Numbered from the stretch's first letter, positions 1 through 9,292 are shown. The stretch: DNA of 64,000 nucleotides from Chloroflexi bacterium GWB2_49_20 (GCA_001796335.1 MGMF01000018.1:1-64000), one strand, 5' to 3'. Numbers and translations are program-made. Notes: a model not told the origin generated them from the sequence alone.

Positions 1-153
1 GAAGCAGCAGCAGTCGTGAAACGATCTCCTTCTGTATCTGATTCTGGTTCTGATTCTGGTTCTGGTTCTGAATCTGGTAGTGGTGGTAGTAGTTTAATTA
101 TGGATCAAAAAGAAAAGATTCTACTACTACCACTACTACTAATACTAGAAAAA

Positions 154-269
154 TCGGAAATATTCCGACTTTATAAAGCAAGATCGGAAATATTCCGACT
201 CTGCCGCCCTGCCCACCCGGGAGCCTGTGGAAAACCTGTGGATAAAAAGTCGGAAAAATTCCGACTTTT
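154..269. repeat. three copies of the palindrome TCGGAA-N3-TTCCGA
   Basis: Copies lie at 154-168, 184-198 and 250-264. The third extends to a perfect 11-bp inverted repeat with a 3-base centre (245-269). The copies are spaced 30 and 66 bp apart, and the first and third are followed by a similar TTNTAAAGC/TTTCAAAGC tail. They may be operator sites or a REP-like family. Two copies lie between the DnaA boxes and the TAG runs; the third abuts the second DnaA box. Confidence 0.8.
226..245 (-). other. pair of DnaA boxes
   Basis: The minus strand reads TTATCCACA (245-237), the perfect consensus, and TTTTCCACA (234-226), a common variant, in the same orientation two bases apart. The only other consensus box I noticed in the window (44520-44528) is isolated inside a coding region. 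Confidence 0.7.
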
Positions 270-373
270 CAAAGCCGGCATCCGTGATCCAGATCATCGT
301 TGAATGTTGTTCCCAAACTACATGGGGATCTCTGCTGCGCTGCGAAACGTGTAACGGGCAACGTGCTTTACGG

Positions 374-379
374 TATAAT
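374..379 (+). promoter_or_regulatory. putative -10 box for glyQS
   Basis: A perfect TATAAT lies about 42 bases before the start codon. The expected -35 position (near 351-356) shows no good match, so only the -10 is supported. Confidence 0.4.
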
Positions 380-420
380 CTTCTCGAAACACAAAAATCT
401 CATAAAATTCTGGACTCCCC

Positions 421-3417
421 ATGACCGAACCTCTCAACTTTCAATCCATCATCCTCAAGCTGCAGGAATTCTGGGCGGCGCAAGGCTGCGTGATCTGGCA
501 GCCCTATTACACCCAGGTGGGCGCCGGCACCATGAACCCCGCCACCTTTTTGCGCGTGCTCGGCCCTGAACCCTGGCATGTGGGTTACGTGGAGCCTTCC
601 GTACGCCCGGACGATGGGCGCTATGGCGAGAACCCCAACCGTTTCCAGCAGCACACCCAGTTCCAGGTCATCCTCAAACCTGACCCCGGCAACCCGGTCG
701 AACTGTACATCCAATCCCTCGAAGCGCTGGGCATTGACCCGCGCCAGCATGACATCCGCCTGGTGGAAGATAACTGGGAGCAGCCAGCCATCTCGGCCTG
801 GGGTCTGGGCTGGGAGATCTGGCTGGATGGGCAGGAGATCACCCAGTTCACTTACTTCCAGCAGGTCGGCGGGCAAACCCTGGACCCGGTGGCGGTGGAG
901 ATCACCTACGGCCTGGAACGCATCCTGATCGCCTTGCGGGATGCACCCGCCATCTGGGATGAGCCCTGGAATGAGACCGTCACCTACGGGGAGGTGCGCC
1001 AGCGGGAAGAATATGAACATAGCAAATATTACTTTGAGATCGGGGATGTGACCCGCCTGCGCCAGATGTATGACCTGTTTGAAGCGGAAGCCAATGCCTG
1101 CCTGGAGCAGGGTTTGCTGATCCCGGCGCATGATTACGTGCTCAAATGCTCGCATACCTTCAATGTCCTGGATACGCGCGGCGCCATCGGCGTGACCGAG
1201 CGCCAGGCATTCTTTGGGCGCATGCGCGGCATGGCGCGCCGGGTGGCTGAAGCCTACCTGGTCCAGCGCAAGGAGTTGGAATACCCGCTCATCAAAGAGG
1301 GGGCAGACAGGCAGCCCGCAAAAGCAGCCAGCCCCAAACGGATGGAGGTTGCAGGCTCCCAGTCTTTCCTGCTGGAGATCGGCGTGGAAGAGCTGCCCGC
1401 GGCCGACCTGGACTCAGCCCTGGCGCAGTTGCGAGCACGTGTCCCGGTCCTGTTGGCGGAGTTGCACCTGGAGCATGGTGAGGTAAAAGTCTGCGGTACA
1501 CCGCGCCGCCTGGTTGTGACCATTGCAGAACTGGCAGCCCGCCAGCCTGATATTGAAGAAGAAGTCAAAGGGCCGCCAGCCGAACGCGCTTTTGACCCTG
1601 CCGGCAACCCCACCAAAGCCGCCGAAGGTTTTGCACGCGGCAAAGGGGTGAATGTAAAAGACCTGCAGGTGCAGGAAGTGGACGGGGGGCGCTACGTGGT
1701 GGCGCTGGTCAGACAGGCCGGGCGTCCCACCCCCGAAGTTTTGCTCGAGGTTCTGCCCGGGTTGGTGGCGGGCATCAAGTTTGAAAAGTCCATGCGCTGG
1801 CTGCCCTCATCTGGGATGGCTGGAAAAGACAATAGTGTAACTTTTTCGCGCCCGCTGCGCTGGCTGGTGGCATTACTGGGCGAGGCAGTGATCCCATTTG
1901 CGTATGCCGGCTTGGTGGCGGGCAACCTGTCGCTCGGCCTGCGCCCCTATGGCTCTCCCCAGATTGTGATCGCTTCCGCCCAAGCCTATGCACAGACCAT
2001 GCAGCAAAACGGCATCCTGCTGGAGGTGGAAGAGCGCAAAGGATTGATCGAGGCTGGAGCCAAAAAACTGGCTGCCTCGGTGGGCGGGGAAGCGCTCATC
2101 ACGCCTGAACTGCTGGCGGAGGTTGCCAACCTGGTGGAGAAGCCCCTGCCATTTTTGGGTGGTTTCGAGTCTGAATACCTGGCCCTGCCCAAAGAGGTAC
2201 TGATCTCGGTAATGAAGAGACACCAGCGCTATTTCCCGGTGGAGAAGGATGGCAAATTACTGCCCTACTTTGTGGTGGTACGCAATGGAGACGGGCAGGG
2301 TTTGGAGTTGGTGCGTTCGGGGAATGAGCATGTGGTGCGGGCGCGTTTTGCAGATGCCAATTTCTTTGTACGCGAAGACTTAAAACACAATTTGGACGAC
2401 TTCCGCCCGAAACTGGCAAGCCTGATCTTTCAAAAGGCGCTGGGTTCCATGCTGGACAAAACGGATCGGATCGAAAAGTTGGTGGCTGGCTTGAGCCCCA
2501 TGCTGGGGTTGGACGCACATGAAGCCATCTATGCCCGCCGGGCTGCGCACCTGTGCAAGGCGGACCTGGTGACCCGCATGGTGGTGGAGATGACTTCCCT
2601 GCAAGGCATTATGGGGGCTGAATATGCCCGGCGCAATAACGAGCACCCTGCGGTGGTTGCGGCCATAGGCGGGCAATACCAGCCTGTGCCCCAAACACTC
2701 CCCGGGTTGGCGGTAGCCCTGGCAGACCGTCTGGATTCGTTAACCGGCCTGTTTGCAGCCGGGTTACTGCCCAGCGCCACCAAAGATCCATTTGGCCTGC
2801 GGCGTGCAGCCCTGGGCGTGGTGCAGCCGTTGATCGAACACGGGATCTCGTTTAACCTGCAATCTGCCATCCAGGCATCGGCTGACCTGCAACCCATTCA
2901 AGTCAGCCCGGCGATCTGTGAACAGGTATTGGAATTCATCACCGGGCGTATGCGGGTAATGTTGTTGGATTCGGGCTTCCGCCATGACGTGGTGGATGCT
3001 GTTCTGGCTCAACAGGGGCATAACCCTGCCCTGGCAAAACGTGCCATCCAGCAGCTCAGCGCCTGGGTGCAGCGAGCGGATTGGAGCACCATTCTGCCGG
3101 GCTATGCCCGCTGCGTGCGTATCACCCGTGATCAGGAGACAACCTTTGACCTGCATGTAGAAGCCTGTGTTGAACCAGCCGAAAAGGAATTACTGGATGC
3201 CCTGCAAACTGCGCAGCAAACAGAATGCCGTATTGGGAGCGTGGACGATTTCCTGAATGTATTTCTGCCCATGCTGCCGGTTGTCAATAAATTCTTTGAG
3301 TCGGTCATGGTAATGGCTGAAGATAAAACCATTCGTGAGAACCGCCTGGCTCTTCTGCAGCGCATCGCTCACCTGGCGGATGGTGTGGCGGATCTAAGCA
3401 GGCTGGAAGGTTTTTAA
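421..3417 (+). CDS. glyQS: glycyl-tRNA synthetase, fused alpha and beta subunits
   Basis: This enzyme charges tRNA-Gly with glycine in the cytoplasm. The 998-residue protein joins both subunits of the bacterial alpha2-beta2 enzyme. Residues 1 to about 295 are the catalytic alpha subunit (GlyQ), with the typical start and the [15 protein letters not shown] stretch. A short basic linker follows, and from about residue 316 ([12 protein letters not shown]) it is the beta subunit (GlyS), ending in the DALR-type anticodon-binding domain with [13 protein letters not shown]. The two are usually separate genes; fusions are known in a few lineages such as Chlamydia. The reading frame runs through without a break. 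A bidirectional terminator follows. Confidence 0.96.
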   Translation: MTEPLNFQSIILKLQEFWAAQGCVIWQPYYTQVGAGTMNPATFLRVLGPEPWHVGYVEPSVRPDDGRYGENPNRFQQHTQFQVILKPDPGNPVELYIQSLEALGIDPRQHDIRLVEDNWEQPAISAWGLGWEIWLDGQEITQFTYFQQVGGQTLDPVAVEITYGLERILIALRDAPAIWDEPWNETVTYGEVRQREEYEHSKYYFEIGDVTRLRQMYDLFEAEANACLEQGLLIPAHDYVLKCSHTFNVLDTRGAIGVTERQAFFGRMRGMARRVAEAYLVQRKELEYPLIKEGADRQPAKAASPKRMEVAGSQSFLLEIGVEELPAADLDSALAQLRARVPVLLAELHLEHGEVKVCGTPRRLVVTIAELAARQPDIEEEVKGPPAERAFDPAGNPTKAAEGFARGKGVNVKDLQVQEVDGGRYVVALVRQAGRPTPEVLLEVLPGLVAGIKFEKSMRWLPSSGMAGKDNSVTFSRPLRWLVALLGEAVIPFAYAGLVAGNLSLGLRPYGSPQIVIASAQAYAQTMQQNGILLEVEERKGLIEAGAKKLAASVGGEALITPELLAEVANLVEKPLPFLGGFESEYLALPKEVLISVMKRHQRYFPVEKDGKLLPYFVVVRNGDGQGLELVRSGNEHVVRARFADANFFVREDLKHNLDDFRPKLASLIFQKALGSMLDKTDRIEKLVAGLSPMLGLDAHEAIYARRAAHLCKADLVTRMVVEMTSLQGIMGAEYARRNNEHPAVVAAIGGQYQPVPQTLPGLAVALADRLDSLTGLFAAGLLPSATKDPFGLRRAALGVVQPLIEHGISFNLQSAIQASADLQPIQVSPAICEQVLEFITGRMRVMLLDSGFRHDVVDAVLAQQGHNPALAKRAIQQLSAWVQRADWSTILPGYARCVRITRDQETTFDLHVEACVEPAEKELLDALQTAQQTECRIGSVDDFLNVFLPMLPVVNKFFESVMVMAEDKTIRENRLALLQRIAHLADGVADLSRLEGF

Positions 3418-3438
3418 TTACTTCATGGATAATTAAAA

Positions 3439-3477
3439 GGCAAGGTCTGTTTTTAGACAGACCTTGCCATGCTTTTT
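3439..3477. terminator. bidirectional rho-independent terminator
   Basis: A perfect 12-bp stem (3439-3450 with 3457-3468) and 6-base loop is followed by CTTTTTC on the plus strand and by a TTTTAATT tract on the minus strand. It sits between two convergent genes and can serve both. Confidence 0.85.
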
Positions 3478-3493
3478 CAAAGGTTGGATATGT

Positions 3494-4216
3494 TTACGGT
3501 TTTAACACGAGAAAATTGTCGAACAGCATGTCCACACCGCCTTCATCAAATGTGCCCACCTGCAGGCCGACATCTCCGCTCGAGAATGAGCTGTCGTTGG
3601 CAGTTGCCACCTGTTTGCTATTGGCATACAGGGATAGTTCGCCATTGTTGCATTCGAACCGGATGTGATTGGTGGCTGAGCCTGGGTTGATGCCATCAAC
3701 AGGTTCCATCTGTTCAGAGGAGAGATAGGTTGTAGTGCCAGCCTCAACTTTACTGATCACAGCATAGCCATCACTGCTGATCAGCCCAACATAGAAGTTT
3801 TCAACATCCTGGTAATTGCAGATGATGCCAAAGTCGTTATTATCCGGACCTGCAGTCTTGGTGGCATCCACTTCAATACTTACCGGGCCAGAAAATGACT
3901 TGCCCGGATTGGCCCAGATATCATACTGTGTTTCGGTTAACCACATGCGGTAACCGCCATTGGCATAATCCGTGATCTTGTAATCCTCGTTCACCTGGTC
4001 CCAGCCGCTGCCGGAGTTTGCAAAATCGTCTGAGAAAAGTATATTGTTTTGAAACTGAACGGTGGGCTGGATTTGGCCGGCAGTGGGTTGAACCTGGGCT
4101 GACGTGGGCTGGATCTCGACCGGTGGGTTGTTGGTTGGGCTTACTTTGGGTGATAGCAGGCTGCAGGCCAGTGAGGCTGCCACTAACATAACAATTACTA
4201 AGAGCGCTTTTTTCAT
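3494..4216 (-). CDS. secreted lipoprotein with a concanavalin-like domain
   Basis: The 240-residue protein starts at the ATG at 4216, which has a GGAGGA ribosome site; longer upstream starts have none. It begins with a lipoprotein signal (MKKALLVIVMLVAASLAC), so it should be anchored outside the membrane. A P/T/Q-rich linker with QPTSAQVQPTAGQIQPT repeats follows. Residues about 75-240 look like a beta-sandwich of the DUF1080/LamG type (FSDDFANSGSGW near the start, VDMLFDNFLVLKP at the end), a fold that often binds sugars. No catalytic residues are recognisable, so its ligand is unknown. It has its own promoter. Confidence 0.8.
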   Translation of the reverse strand: MKKALLVIVMLVAASLACSLLSPKVSPTNNPPVEIQPTSAQVQPTAGQIQPTVQFQNNILFSDDFANSGSGWDQVNEDYKITDYANGGYRMWLTETQYDIWANPGKSFSGPVSIEVDATKTAGPDNNDFGIICNYQDVENFYVGLISSDGYAVISKVEAGTTTYLSSEQMEPVDGINPGSATNHIRFECNNGELSLYANSKQVATANDSSFSSGDVGLQVGTFDEGGVDMLFDNFLVLKP

Positions 4217-4255
4217 GATTTCCTCCAAGAAGATATAAAATAAAATATTCCCAAC

Positions 4256-4284
4256 AGTATACATCTTTAATATTGGGAATGCAA
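4256..4284 (-). promoter_or_regulatory. promoter of the lipoprotein gene
   Basis: The minus strand shows TTGCAT (4284-4279), a 17-base spacer and TATACT (4261-4256). Transcription would start about 35 bases before the ATG at 4216. Confidence 0.6.
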
Positions 4285-4362
4285 ATCATCCGGTTTCCCC
4301 CCAGGATGCCTAATATTACTTTTGTATATGTGCAACTCTTGCGGTTGGGCAAGACTTCAGAT

Positions 4363-4430
4363 CTCACTGGACAAAAAAACTCTGGGCTTTTGTCCTTATC
4401 AAAAGGATAAGTAGCAAAAAGTCCGGTGAG
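4363..4430 (-). other. structured intergenic element with mutually exclusive stems
   Basis: An outer 10-bp stem (4363-4372 with 4421-4430, one G-T pair on the plus strand) encloses a 6-bp hairpin (4395-4400 with 4406-4411). The GTCC arm of the outer stem can instead close an 8-bp hairpin (4369-4376 with 4388-4395). It lies just behind dnaN and before the lipoprotein promoter. It may be a complex dnaN terminator or a small structured RNA; the sequence alone does not decide. Confidence 0.4.
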
Positions 4431-4450
4431 GGCTTGAAATTTAAAGGTAC

Positions 4451-5581
4451 CTAACCCAAATGCATGGGCATGATGACGTGCAGAAAATCATCTGACCCCA
4501 CCGGCCGGATGACACCCGGGCTGTTGGCCGCACTGGTCTCGAGGGCGACATTGGGTGATCTGACCACCTCCAGCACCTCGCGCAGGAAGCGCACGTTAAA
4601 GGCGATCAACAACCCGACCCCATCAATGGTGGCAGAAACGATGGTCTCGTTTGACCCGGTCTCCTCGGATTGGGCAGAGATCTCGACAGAGCCGGGTTCC
4701 AGATCACCGCTGGATTTGATGTTGAAACGGGCTACATTTGAGCCCTCGCGTGCAAAGATCTCGGCCTGTTTGCAGGCTTTAAGCAGTGACTGGGTGGAAA
4801 GGATGGTGCGGGACTTGTATGCCCGTGGAATGATCTGCTGGTAATCCGGGAAAACGCCATCGATCAATTGGGAGACCAATTCGGCATCCTTCACGCGGAA
4901 AACCACCTGGCCCCGGCCTTTGGGTAGAACCATTGAGATCATTTCACCACCCTCTGCCGTGATGCGTGCCAGTTCATTCAGAGCGCGGGCCGGGATGATG
5001 GCGGAAAGTGCTTGCGGGGCAGATGTGGATAGGGTGGCGTGCCGCACTGACAGCCGGAATCCATCCGCAGCCGCCATAGTCAGTTTGTCCCCTTCCACAT
5101 TCATCAATACACCCATCAATACCGGGCGGGCTTCATCCGTGGAGGCTGCAAAGGCCACCTGCTGGATGATCTCCTTGAAGTCAGCCACATTGATCTGGAA
5201 GGCAGAATCCATTTCGGGTACCGGCATGGGTGGAAACTCCTGGGAATCGATGCACTTGATATCCGTATTCGAGGCCCCGGCGCGCACGTTCAAGCTCTGG
5301 GTGGTGGTGTTCAGGTTCAAGCTGACCTGTTCAGCGGGTAGCGTCCCCACCAGGTCCACAAAGGTGCGCGCTGGCACAGTCGTGGAGCCCTCCTCCTCGA
5401 TTTTTGCTCCGATCCAGCAGGTAATGCCCAGTTCCAGGTTGGTTGCTGAAAGACGCAAGCGGCCCTCATCTGTGGCAACCAGTACATTGGAGAGTACGGG
5501 CAGGGTGCTGCGCGGGGAGACCGCGCGTGATACGATGCTTAATCCATGTGCCAGGGTTTCTTGCAGTACGGTAACTTTCAT
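4451..5581 (-). CDS. dnaN: DNA polymerase III beta subunit (sliding clamp)
   Basis: The sliding clamp is a ring-shaped dimer that holds DNA polymerase III on DNA. The 376-residue protein starts at MKVTVLQETLAHGL and ends in MPMHLG, the expected clamp C-terminus. LPVLSNVL near residue 30 and the three-domain length fit the family. I chose the ATG at 5581 because homologues begin there; the open frame reaches 53 codons further upstream without any clamp sequence. Neither dnaA nor recF flanks it here: its neighbours are a lipoprotein gene and icd. Confidence 0.96.
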   Translation of the reverse strand: MKVTVLQETLAHGLSIVSRAVSPRSTLPVLSNVLVATDEGRLRLSATNLELGITCWIGAKIEEEGSTTVPARTFVDLVGTLPAEQVSLNLNTTTQSLNVRAGASNTDIKCIDSQEFPPMPVPEMDSAFQINVADFKEIIQQVAFAASTDEARPVLMGVLMNVEGDKLTMAAADGFRLSVRHATLSTSAPQALSAIIPARALNELARITAEGGEMISMVLPKGRGQVVFRVKDAELVSQLIDGVFPDYQQIIPRAYKSRTILSTQSLLKACKQAEIFAREGSNVARFNIKSSGDLEPGSVEISAQSEETGSNETIVSATIDGVGLLIAFNVRFLREVLEVVRSPNVALETSAANSPGVIRPVGSDDFLHVIMPMHLG

Positions 5582-5646
5582 GGCTTCGATCCTCTCATCT
5601 ATAATTGTGTCAATCCTCATTGGGGGATGACGTCCAGCCTTCATAA

Positions 5647-5675
5647 AGTATATCCTGAGACATGCAAAGTGAAAA
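5647..5675 (-). promoter_or_regulatory. putative dnaN promoter
   Basis: The minus strand reads TTTTCA (5675-5670), a 17-base spacer and TATACT (5652-5647). The leader to the dnaN ATG would be about 60 bases. Confidence 0.45.
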
Positions 5676-5806
5676 GGCAATTTAATAGCAATTCGCAAAG
5701 ACATCCCGCAAAAGTCAACCTTGAAGGATGCCTGACACACTTTTCAGTAACCTGGCCACTTCGCGCGACATTGACCGGGGTTCTGCATCCAATAATAGTC
5801 CTGATT

Positions 5807-5815
5807 TGATATAAT
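5807..5815 (+). promoter_or_regulatory. extended -10 promoter of icd
   Basis: TGATATAAT is a perfect extended -10 element. No convincing -35 lies 17 bases upstream, as is usual for extended -10 promoters. The leader would be about 90 bases. The rest of the 330-base divergent spacer shows no gene; a weak relative of the dispersed repeat lies near 5825-5870. Confidence 0.55.
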
Positions 5816-5913
5816 CTAACCGACATATCTAAAAGAAGTGGGGCAACTTTTCCCTAGAATTATGGGAAGAACCATCCAATTGAATAAATTGTTACGCAAT
5901 AAGGAGAGTATGA

Positions 5914-7320
5914 ATGGAATACACACAAGTTAAAGTTCCCGCAGGTGGTGCCAAGATTGGGATCAAGGATGGAAAACTGCAAGTCCCCAATCATCCCATC
6001 ATTCCATTTGTGGAAGGGGATGGCACCGGTCGTGACATCTGGCGGGCTGCTGTAAGAGTTTTCGATGCGGCTGTCCAAAAAGCCTACGGCGGCAAACGCC
6101 AGGTACATTGGATGGAAGTATACGCGGGTGAGAAGTCGTTTAAAATGTTCAATTCCTGGCTCCCGGATGAAACCGTGGAAGCTTTCAAAGAATTTTTGGT
6201 GGGCATCAAGGGCCCCTTGACCACACCCATCGGCGGTGGATTCACTTCGTTGAATGTGGCTCTGCGCAAATTGCTGGACTTGTACGTCTGCCTGCGCCCG
6301 GTGCGCTACTACAAAGGTGTGCCTTCGCCGGTCAAACATCCCGAATATGTGGACATGGTCATTTTCCGTGAGAACACCGAGGATATCTATACCGGGATTG
6401 AATTCCAAAATGGCACGGAAGATAATAAAAAATTCAAGGAACTATTCAAACAAAATTTCCCGAAGCAATACGCCAAGATGCGCTTCCCGGATAGCTCTGG
6501 CATCGGTATCAAACCGGTCTCAAAGGAAGGCACCGAACGGCTGGTGCGGGCTGCCCTGCAGTGGTCATTGGATAATAAGCGCAAGAGCATCAATTTTGTT
6601 CACAAAGGTAACATTATGAAGTTTACTGAGGGCGCCTTTAAGGATTGGGGTTATGCCCTGGCCAAACGTGAATTCCGTGATCAGATCGTCACTGAGCGTG
6701 AAACCTGGATTTTGGGAAACAAGGAACAAAACCCGCACCTGAGCCTGGAAGACAATGCCAGATTGATAGACCCTGGTTTTGTTATGATGTCACCTGACCA
6801 GCAGAATGGCATAAAGCAGGAAGTGGAAGAAGCCCTCAAGTTGTGGGATATCCACGGTGACGGCAAGTGGAAATCCAAGCTGCTGATCAAAGATTCAATT
6901 GCGGATGTTTCCCTGCAGTTCACCATCATCCGCCCAAAAGATTACGATGTGATCGCCACCTTGAACTTGAATGGAGATTATCTCTCGGATGCACTGGCAG
7001 CCCAGGTGGGAGGCATTGGCATTGCGCCGGGCGCCAACATCAACTATGTCACCGGGCACGCTATTTTTGAAGCCACCCACGGAACCGCCCCCAAGTATGC
7101 CGACCTGGACAAAGTCAACCCCGGCTCGGTCATCCTCTCGGGGGAAATGATGTTCCGCTACCTGGGTTGGAACGAGGTCGCTGACCTGATCGTGAAGGGA
7201 ATGGAGGCTGCCATTGCTGCCAAGACCGTCACTTATGATTTCGAACGCCTGATGGAAGGTGCCACCCTGCTGAAATGCTCCGAGTTTGGAGACGCCATTA
7301 TTGATAAGATGGATGATTAA
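5914..7320 (+). CDS. icd: NADP-dependent isocitrate dehydrogenase
   Basis: The enzyme converts isocitrate to 2-oxoglutarate in the TCA cycle, making NADPH. The 468-residue protein closely follows the E. coli-type enzyme. [13 protein letters not shown] holds the serine that is phosphorylated in E. coli, followed by LRPVRYY and [18 protein letters not shown] carries the Lys-Tyr pair that marks NADP preference, and the C-terminal [19 protein letters not shown] is typical. It is about 50 residues longer than E. coli Icd because of an insertion near residues 270-320. AAGGAG seven bases before the ATG supports this start; a second ATG four bases upstream is out of frame. Confidence 0.95.
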   Translation: MEYTQVKVPAGGAKIGIKDGKLQVPNHPIIPFVEGDGTGRDIWRAAVRVFDAAVQKAYGGKRQVHWMEVYAGEKSFKMFNSWLPDETVEAFKEFLVGIKGPLTTPIGGGFTSLNVALRKLLDLYVCLRPVRYYKGVPSPVKHPEYVDMVIFRENTEDIYTGIEFQNGTEDNKKFKELFKQNFPKQYAKMRFPDSSGIGIKPVSKEGTERLVRAALQWSLDNKRKSINFVHKGNIMKFTEGAFKDWGYALAKREFRDQIVTERETWILGNKEQNPHLSLEDNARLIDPGFVMMSPDQQNGIKQEVEEALKLWDIHGDGKWKSKLLIKDSIADVSLQFTIIRPKDYDVIATLNLNGDYLSDALAAQVGGIGIAPGANINYVTGHAIFEATHGTAPKYADLDKVNPGSVILSGEMMFRYLGWNEVADLIVKGMEAAIAAKTVTYDFERLMEGATLLKCSEFGDAIIDKMDD

Positions 7321-7396
7321 ATATTGGAGATTGATACCATAGGGAGCATATTGGGGTGGATATTTATGATTTTTAAATGCACATGTGATAAACAAT

Positions 7397-7425
7397 GAGC
7401 GGCTGAAGCCGCTCCTTTGATTTAA
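7397..7425 (+). terminator. terminator after icd
   Basis: A 7-bp GC-rich stem (GAGCGGC with GCCGCTC) and TGAA loop is followed by CCTTTGATTT. The T-tract is imperfect. Confidence 0.6.
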
Positions 7426-7440
7426 TTTATAAACCACTTT

Positions 7441-7470
7441 GTATCTTCCCCCGATTTATTGAGAAGATAC
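7441..7470. repeat. short inverted repeat related to the dispersed element
   Basis: GTATCTTC (7441-7448) and GAAGATAC (7463-7470) are perfect inverted repeats. They resemble the terminal TATCTT/AAGATA sequences of the dispersed palindromic element described below, and ACCACTTT repeats nearby (7432-7440, 7471-7479, 7489-7497) resemble its interior. It is likely a decayed copy. Confidence 0.4.
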
Positions 7471-7555
7471 ACCACTTTCTAATTAATAAACCACTTTTCT
7501 TATTCCAGCCTGCAAAAATGCCCGGCAGATCGGTAGCATAGAGACGATCTGCTGC

Positions 7556-8278
7556 TTAGCGCACCTTCTTGAAGCGGATCATGACCAGGTTTTTGGTGCA
7601 GTCATTGTAGGTGGTCAGCTTAATCTGCTCTGTCAGCGGCAGGTTTTGTTGATCCAGCAATTGGATCCAGAGCGTATTGGAGGATGCAATGGCTTTGTCA
7701 CCCAGCATAAATTCGAACCCGGCTTGCCCATAGTTGGGGGCTGTACCTGTCAGACTGTAGTAATCGAGGAATTTTCCGCCCAATGTACCGCTGATGTGAA
7801 TGGTCAGGTATAGAATCGGGCTGTTATTGATATCCACAGCCTGTCCGGCTACTCCCATCCAATTGCAGCCGGCATCCGGGTGATAATAAGTGCTGCCCAC
7901 ATGGGTCAGGGTTGCTTCGAATGGCATCCCCGAGCTGCTGGTTGCCTGAGTTCCCGGTGGAGTTATGGCCGACTCTATTAGGAAAGGTGTGAAGGATGGG
8001 ATGGCTGTCCAGGTAGGCAATTGGGTTTCAGTTGCACTGGGCTGAATGGTTATAGTGGGGGTATATGTGGCCGGCAAGGGTAGTGGCGTGATGGTGGCGG
8101 TTGGATAGGTTTGTAAGGTGGGCAGCGGGGCGGGTGGGAAAGGATTCAGAGCACTATAGGGATTGAAGAAAATGATCCCAAAGAAACCCACCACTCCAAT
8201 GATAGTCACCACAACCAGAATGGACACGATATTCCATATCATGCCGGATCTGTTGGGTGTTGGTTCAAAATTATCCAT
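7556..8278 (-). CDS. membrane-anchored protein of unknown function
   Basis: I do not recognise a family. The 240-residue protein has a short cytoplasmic N-terminus, one membrane segment (about residues 14-36) and a P/T-rich stalk (about 45-110) typical of exported Anaerolineae proteins. An extracytoplasmic domain of about 120 residues follows, with two cysteines (CNWMG and NDCTKN) that could form a disulfide. The start has GGGAGAAG upstream. It lies 62 bases behind the PpiC-type foldase gene and is probably co-transcribed with it. Confidence 0.7.
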   Translation of the reverse strand: MDNFEPTPNRSGMIWNIVSILVVVTIIGVVGFFGIIFFNPYSALNPFPPAPLPTLQTYPTATITPLPLPATYTPTITIQPSATETQLPTWTAIPSFTPFLIESAITPPGTQATSSSGMPFEATLTHVGSTYYHPDAGCNWMGVAGQAVDINNSPILYLTIHISGTLGGKFLDYYSLTGTAPNYGQAGFEFMLGDKAIASSNTLWIQLLDQQNLPLTEQIKLTTYNDCTKNLVMIRFKKVR

Positions 8279-8340
8279 CGCAACTTCTCCCGTTAATTTG
8301 CCTGTTTGTTTTCAGGCTGGCTGTTTCCTGTGAGTTCTTC

Positions 8341-9285
8341 TCAGGGGGTCAGCTTGATGGTGCTGTTTTGACGTTTGTCTTCCAGCCAGTTTTCAAGAGC
8401 CAGGGTTTGCAGCGTCAGCAGGGCGTCAGGTGAAAGAATGTGGTCAGGTTCTCGTTCCAATACCATCAGTATGGAATAACCTGCCAGGGTCTCAATTACA
8501 TTGCTATACTGCCCGGGCTGAAGGGCAAATGCGGCTTCTTCGATCTCCACATCCGGCAGGTAATTGCGCGGGAACCACCCCAACTCACCCTTTGTGACCG
8601 GATCGTATTCAGCAGCCAGAGTGGCAAAGTCAGCACCGGCGTTCAGTTCATTCCAGGCTGCCTGGGCCTTATCTGAATTATAGAGCAAAATTTGCTGAAC
8701 GTGTACCTGTTCTGAAGTACTGGGTACGGCTGAGATGATCTGGTCACGCATCCAGGCGGCGGCTATTTGCCGGCGCAGGGATTGTCGCAGGGATTCGTCG
8801 GTGTAGCCATGTCCTTCTTGCCAGGTTGTCAGCGCCTGCACACTACCGAGCTGTGCAACCAGGTTGTCAATGCGGGTTTGCAGCATGACATCATCGACGG
8901 TAAAACCAGCCGATTGCGCACCCTGTTCCAGCAACATCTGATTGGTCAGGTCATCTGCCACCCACTGGGTGGCTTCTTCGAGCGATATTGTATTTCCCAG
9001 AGCGCTTTGAGCAGATTGAAACCGGGTCAATTCGGCCTCAAATTCGGCCTGGGTGATGCCGCTGCCGTTGATAAGGATCGCCATTGGCACCAGGGTTAAG
9101 GTTGGAGGTGGTGGGGATGTTGGGGATGGAGTGAGCGGGGTCGGGGAGGCCGGCTGGCAAGCTGCCAGGCCTGTAATGACCAGTACCAACGTCCATAGTA
9201 AAAATATCTTTTTAATAATTCGGGGTGACACCCCACTTTTTTGAGATGTTACACGTAATAGTTTTCTGGGCTGGAATGTGGACAT
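8341..9285 (-). CDS. PpiC/SurA-type peptidyl-prolyl isomerase lipoprotein
   Basis: This is a likely extracytoplasmic foldase (PrsA/SurA type). The 314-residue protein has a signal peptide ending in the lipobox LAAC (residues 40-43), a P/T-rich linker, a helical SurA-N-like region (about 75-185) and a parvulin domain (about 190-280) with VHVQQILLYN, GELGWFPR and VIETLAGYSILMVLERE. The first 30 residues are unusual: codons for RVTSQKSGVSPRIIKKIF lie inside a copy of the dispersed repeat (9204-9252). A TATAAT box ends seven bases before the ATG, so the mRNA is probably leaderless and this start is likely right. Confidence 0.88.
   Translation of the reverse strand: MSTFQPRKLLRVTSQKSGVSPRIIKKIFLLWTLVLVITGLAACQPASPTPLTPSPTSPPPPTLTLVPMAILINGSGITQAEFEAELTRFQSAQSALGNTISLEEATQWVADDLTNQMLLEQGAQSAGFTVDDVMLQTRIDNLVAQLGSVQALTTWQEGHGYTDESLRQSLRRQIAAAWMRDQIISAVPSTSEQVHVQQILLYNSDKAQAAWNELNAGADFATLAAEYDPVTKGELGWFPRNYLPDVEIEEAAFALQPGQYSNVIETLAGYSILMVLEREPDHILSPDALLTLQTLALENWLEDKRQNSTIKLTP
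9204..9252 (-). repeat. dispersed palindromic element, copy inside a coding region
   Basis: The plus strand reads ATATCTTTTTAATAATTC, then GGGGTG-ACACCCC, CACTTTTTT and GAGATGTTAC. This matches the ends and core of the intergenic copies. This copy is translated on the minus strand as part of the foldase N-terminus. Confidence 0.65.
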
Positions 9286-9292
9286 CTGAATG

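Larger units (their letters stand above)
78..269. other. candidate chromosomal replication origin (oriC-like region)
   Basis: Read on the minus strand, the order is: two DnaA boxes (245-226), a GC-rich stretch (about 225-199), two short palindromes, a run of TAG-type trinucleotides (147-121: TAG TAT TAG TAG TAG TGG TAG TAG TAG), then an AT-rich core (120-93). On the plus strand a second trinucleotide run (78-92: TAG TGG TGG TAG TAG) points into the same core. Boxes, GC cluster, DnaA-trios and AT-rich DNA are the known parts of a bacterial unwinding region, and dnaN lies about 4 kb away. The distance from boxes to trios (about 80 bp) is longer than in Bacillus, and dnaA is not in the window, so this is an inference. 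Confidence 0.5.

Noticed and set aside
28-150. CRISPR-like array from repeated short units
   Set aside because: The repeats are trinucleotide runs without unique spacers, and no cas genes are present.
16-303. Open frame with Ser-Gly-Asp repeats and a repeated SExFRL phrase
   Set aside because: It is made of trinucleotide runs and palindrome copies, has no ribosome site, and overlaps the origin-like region. Non-coding.
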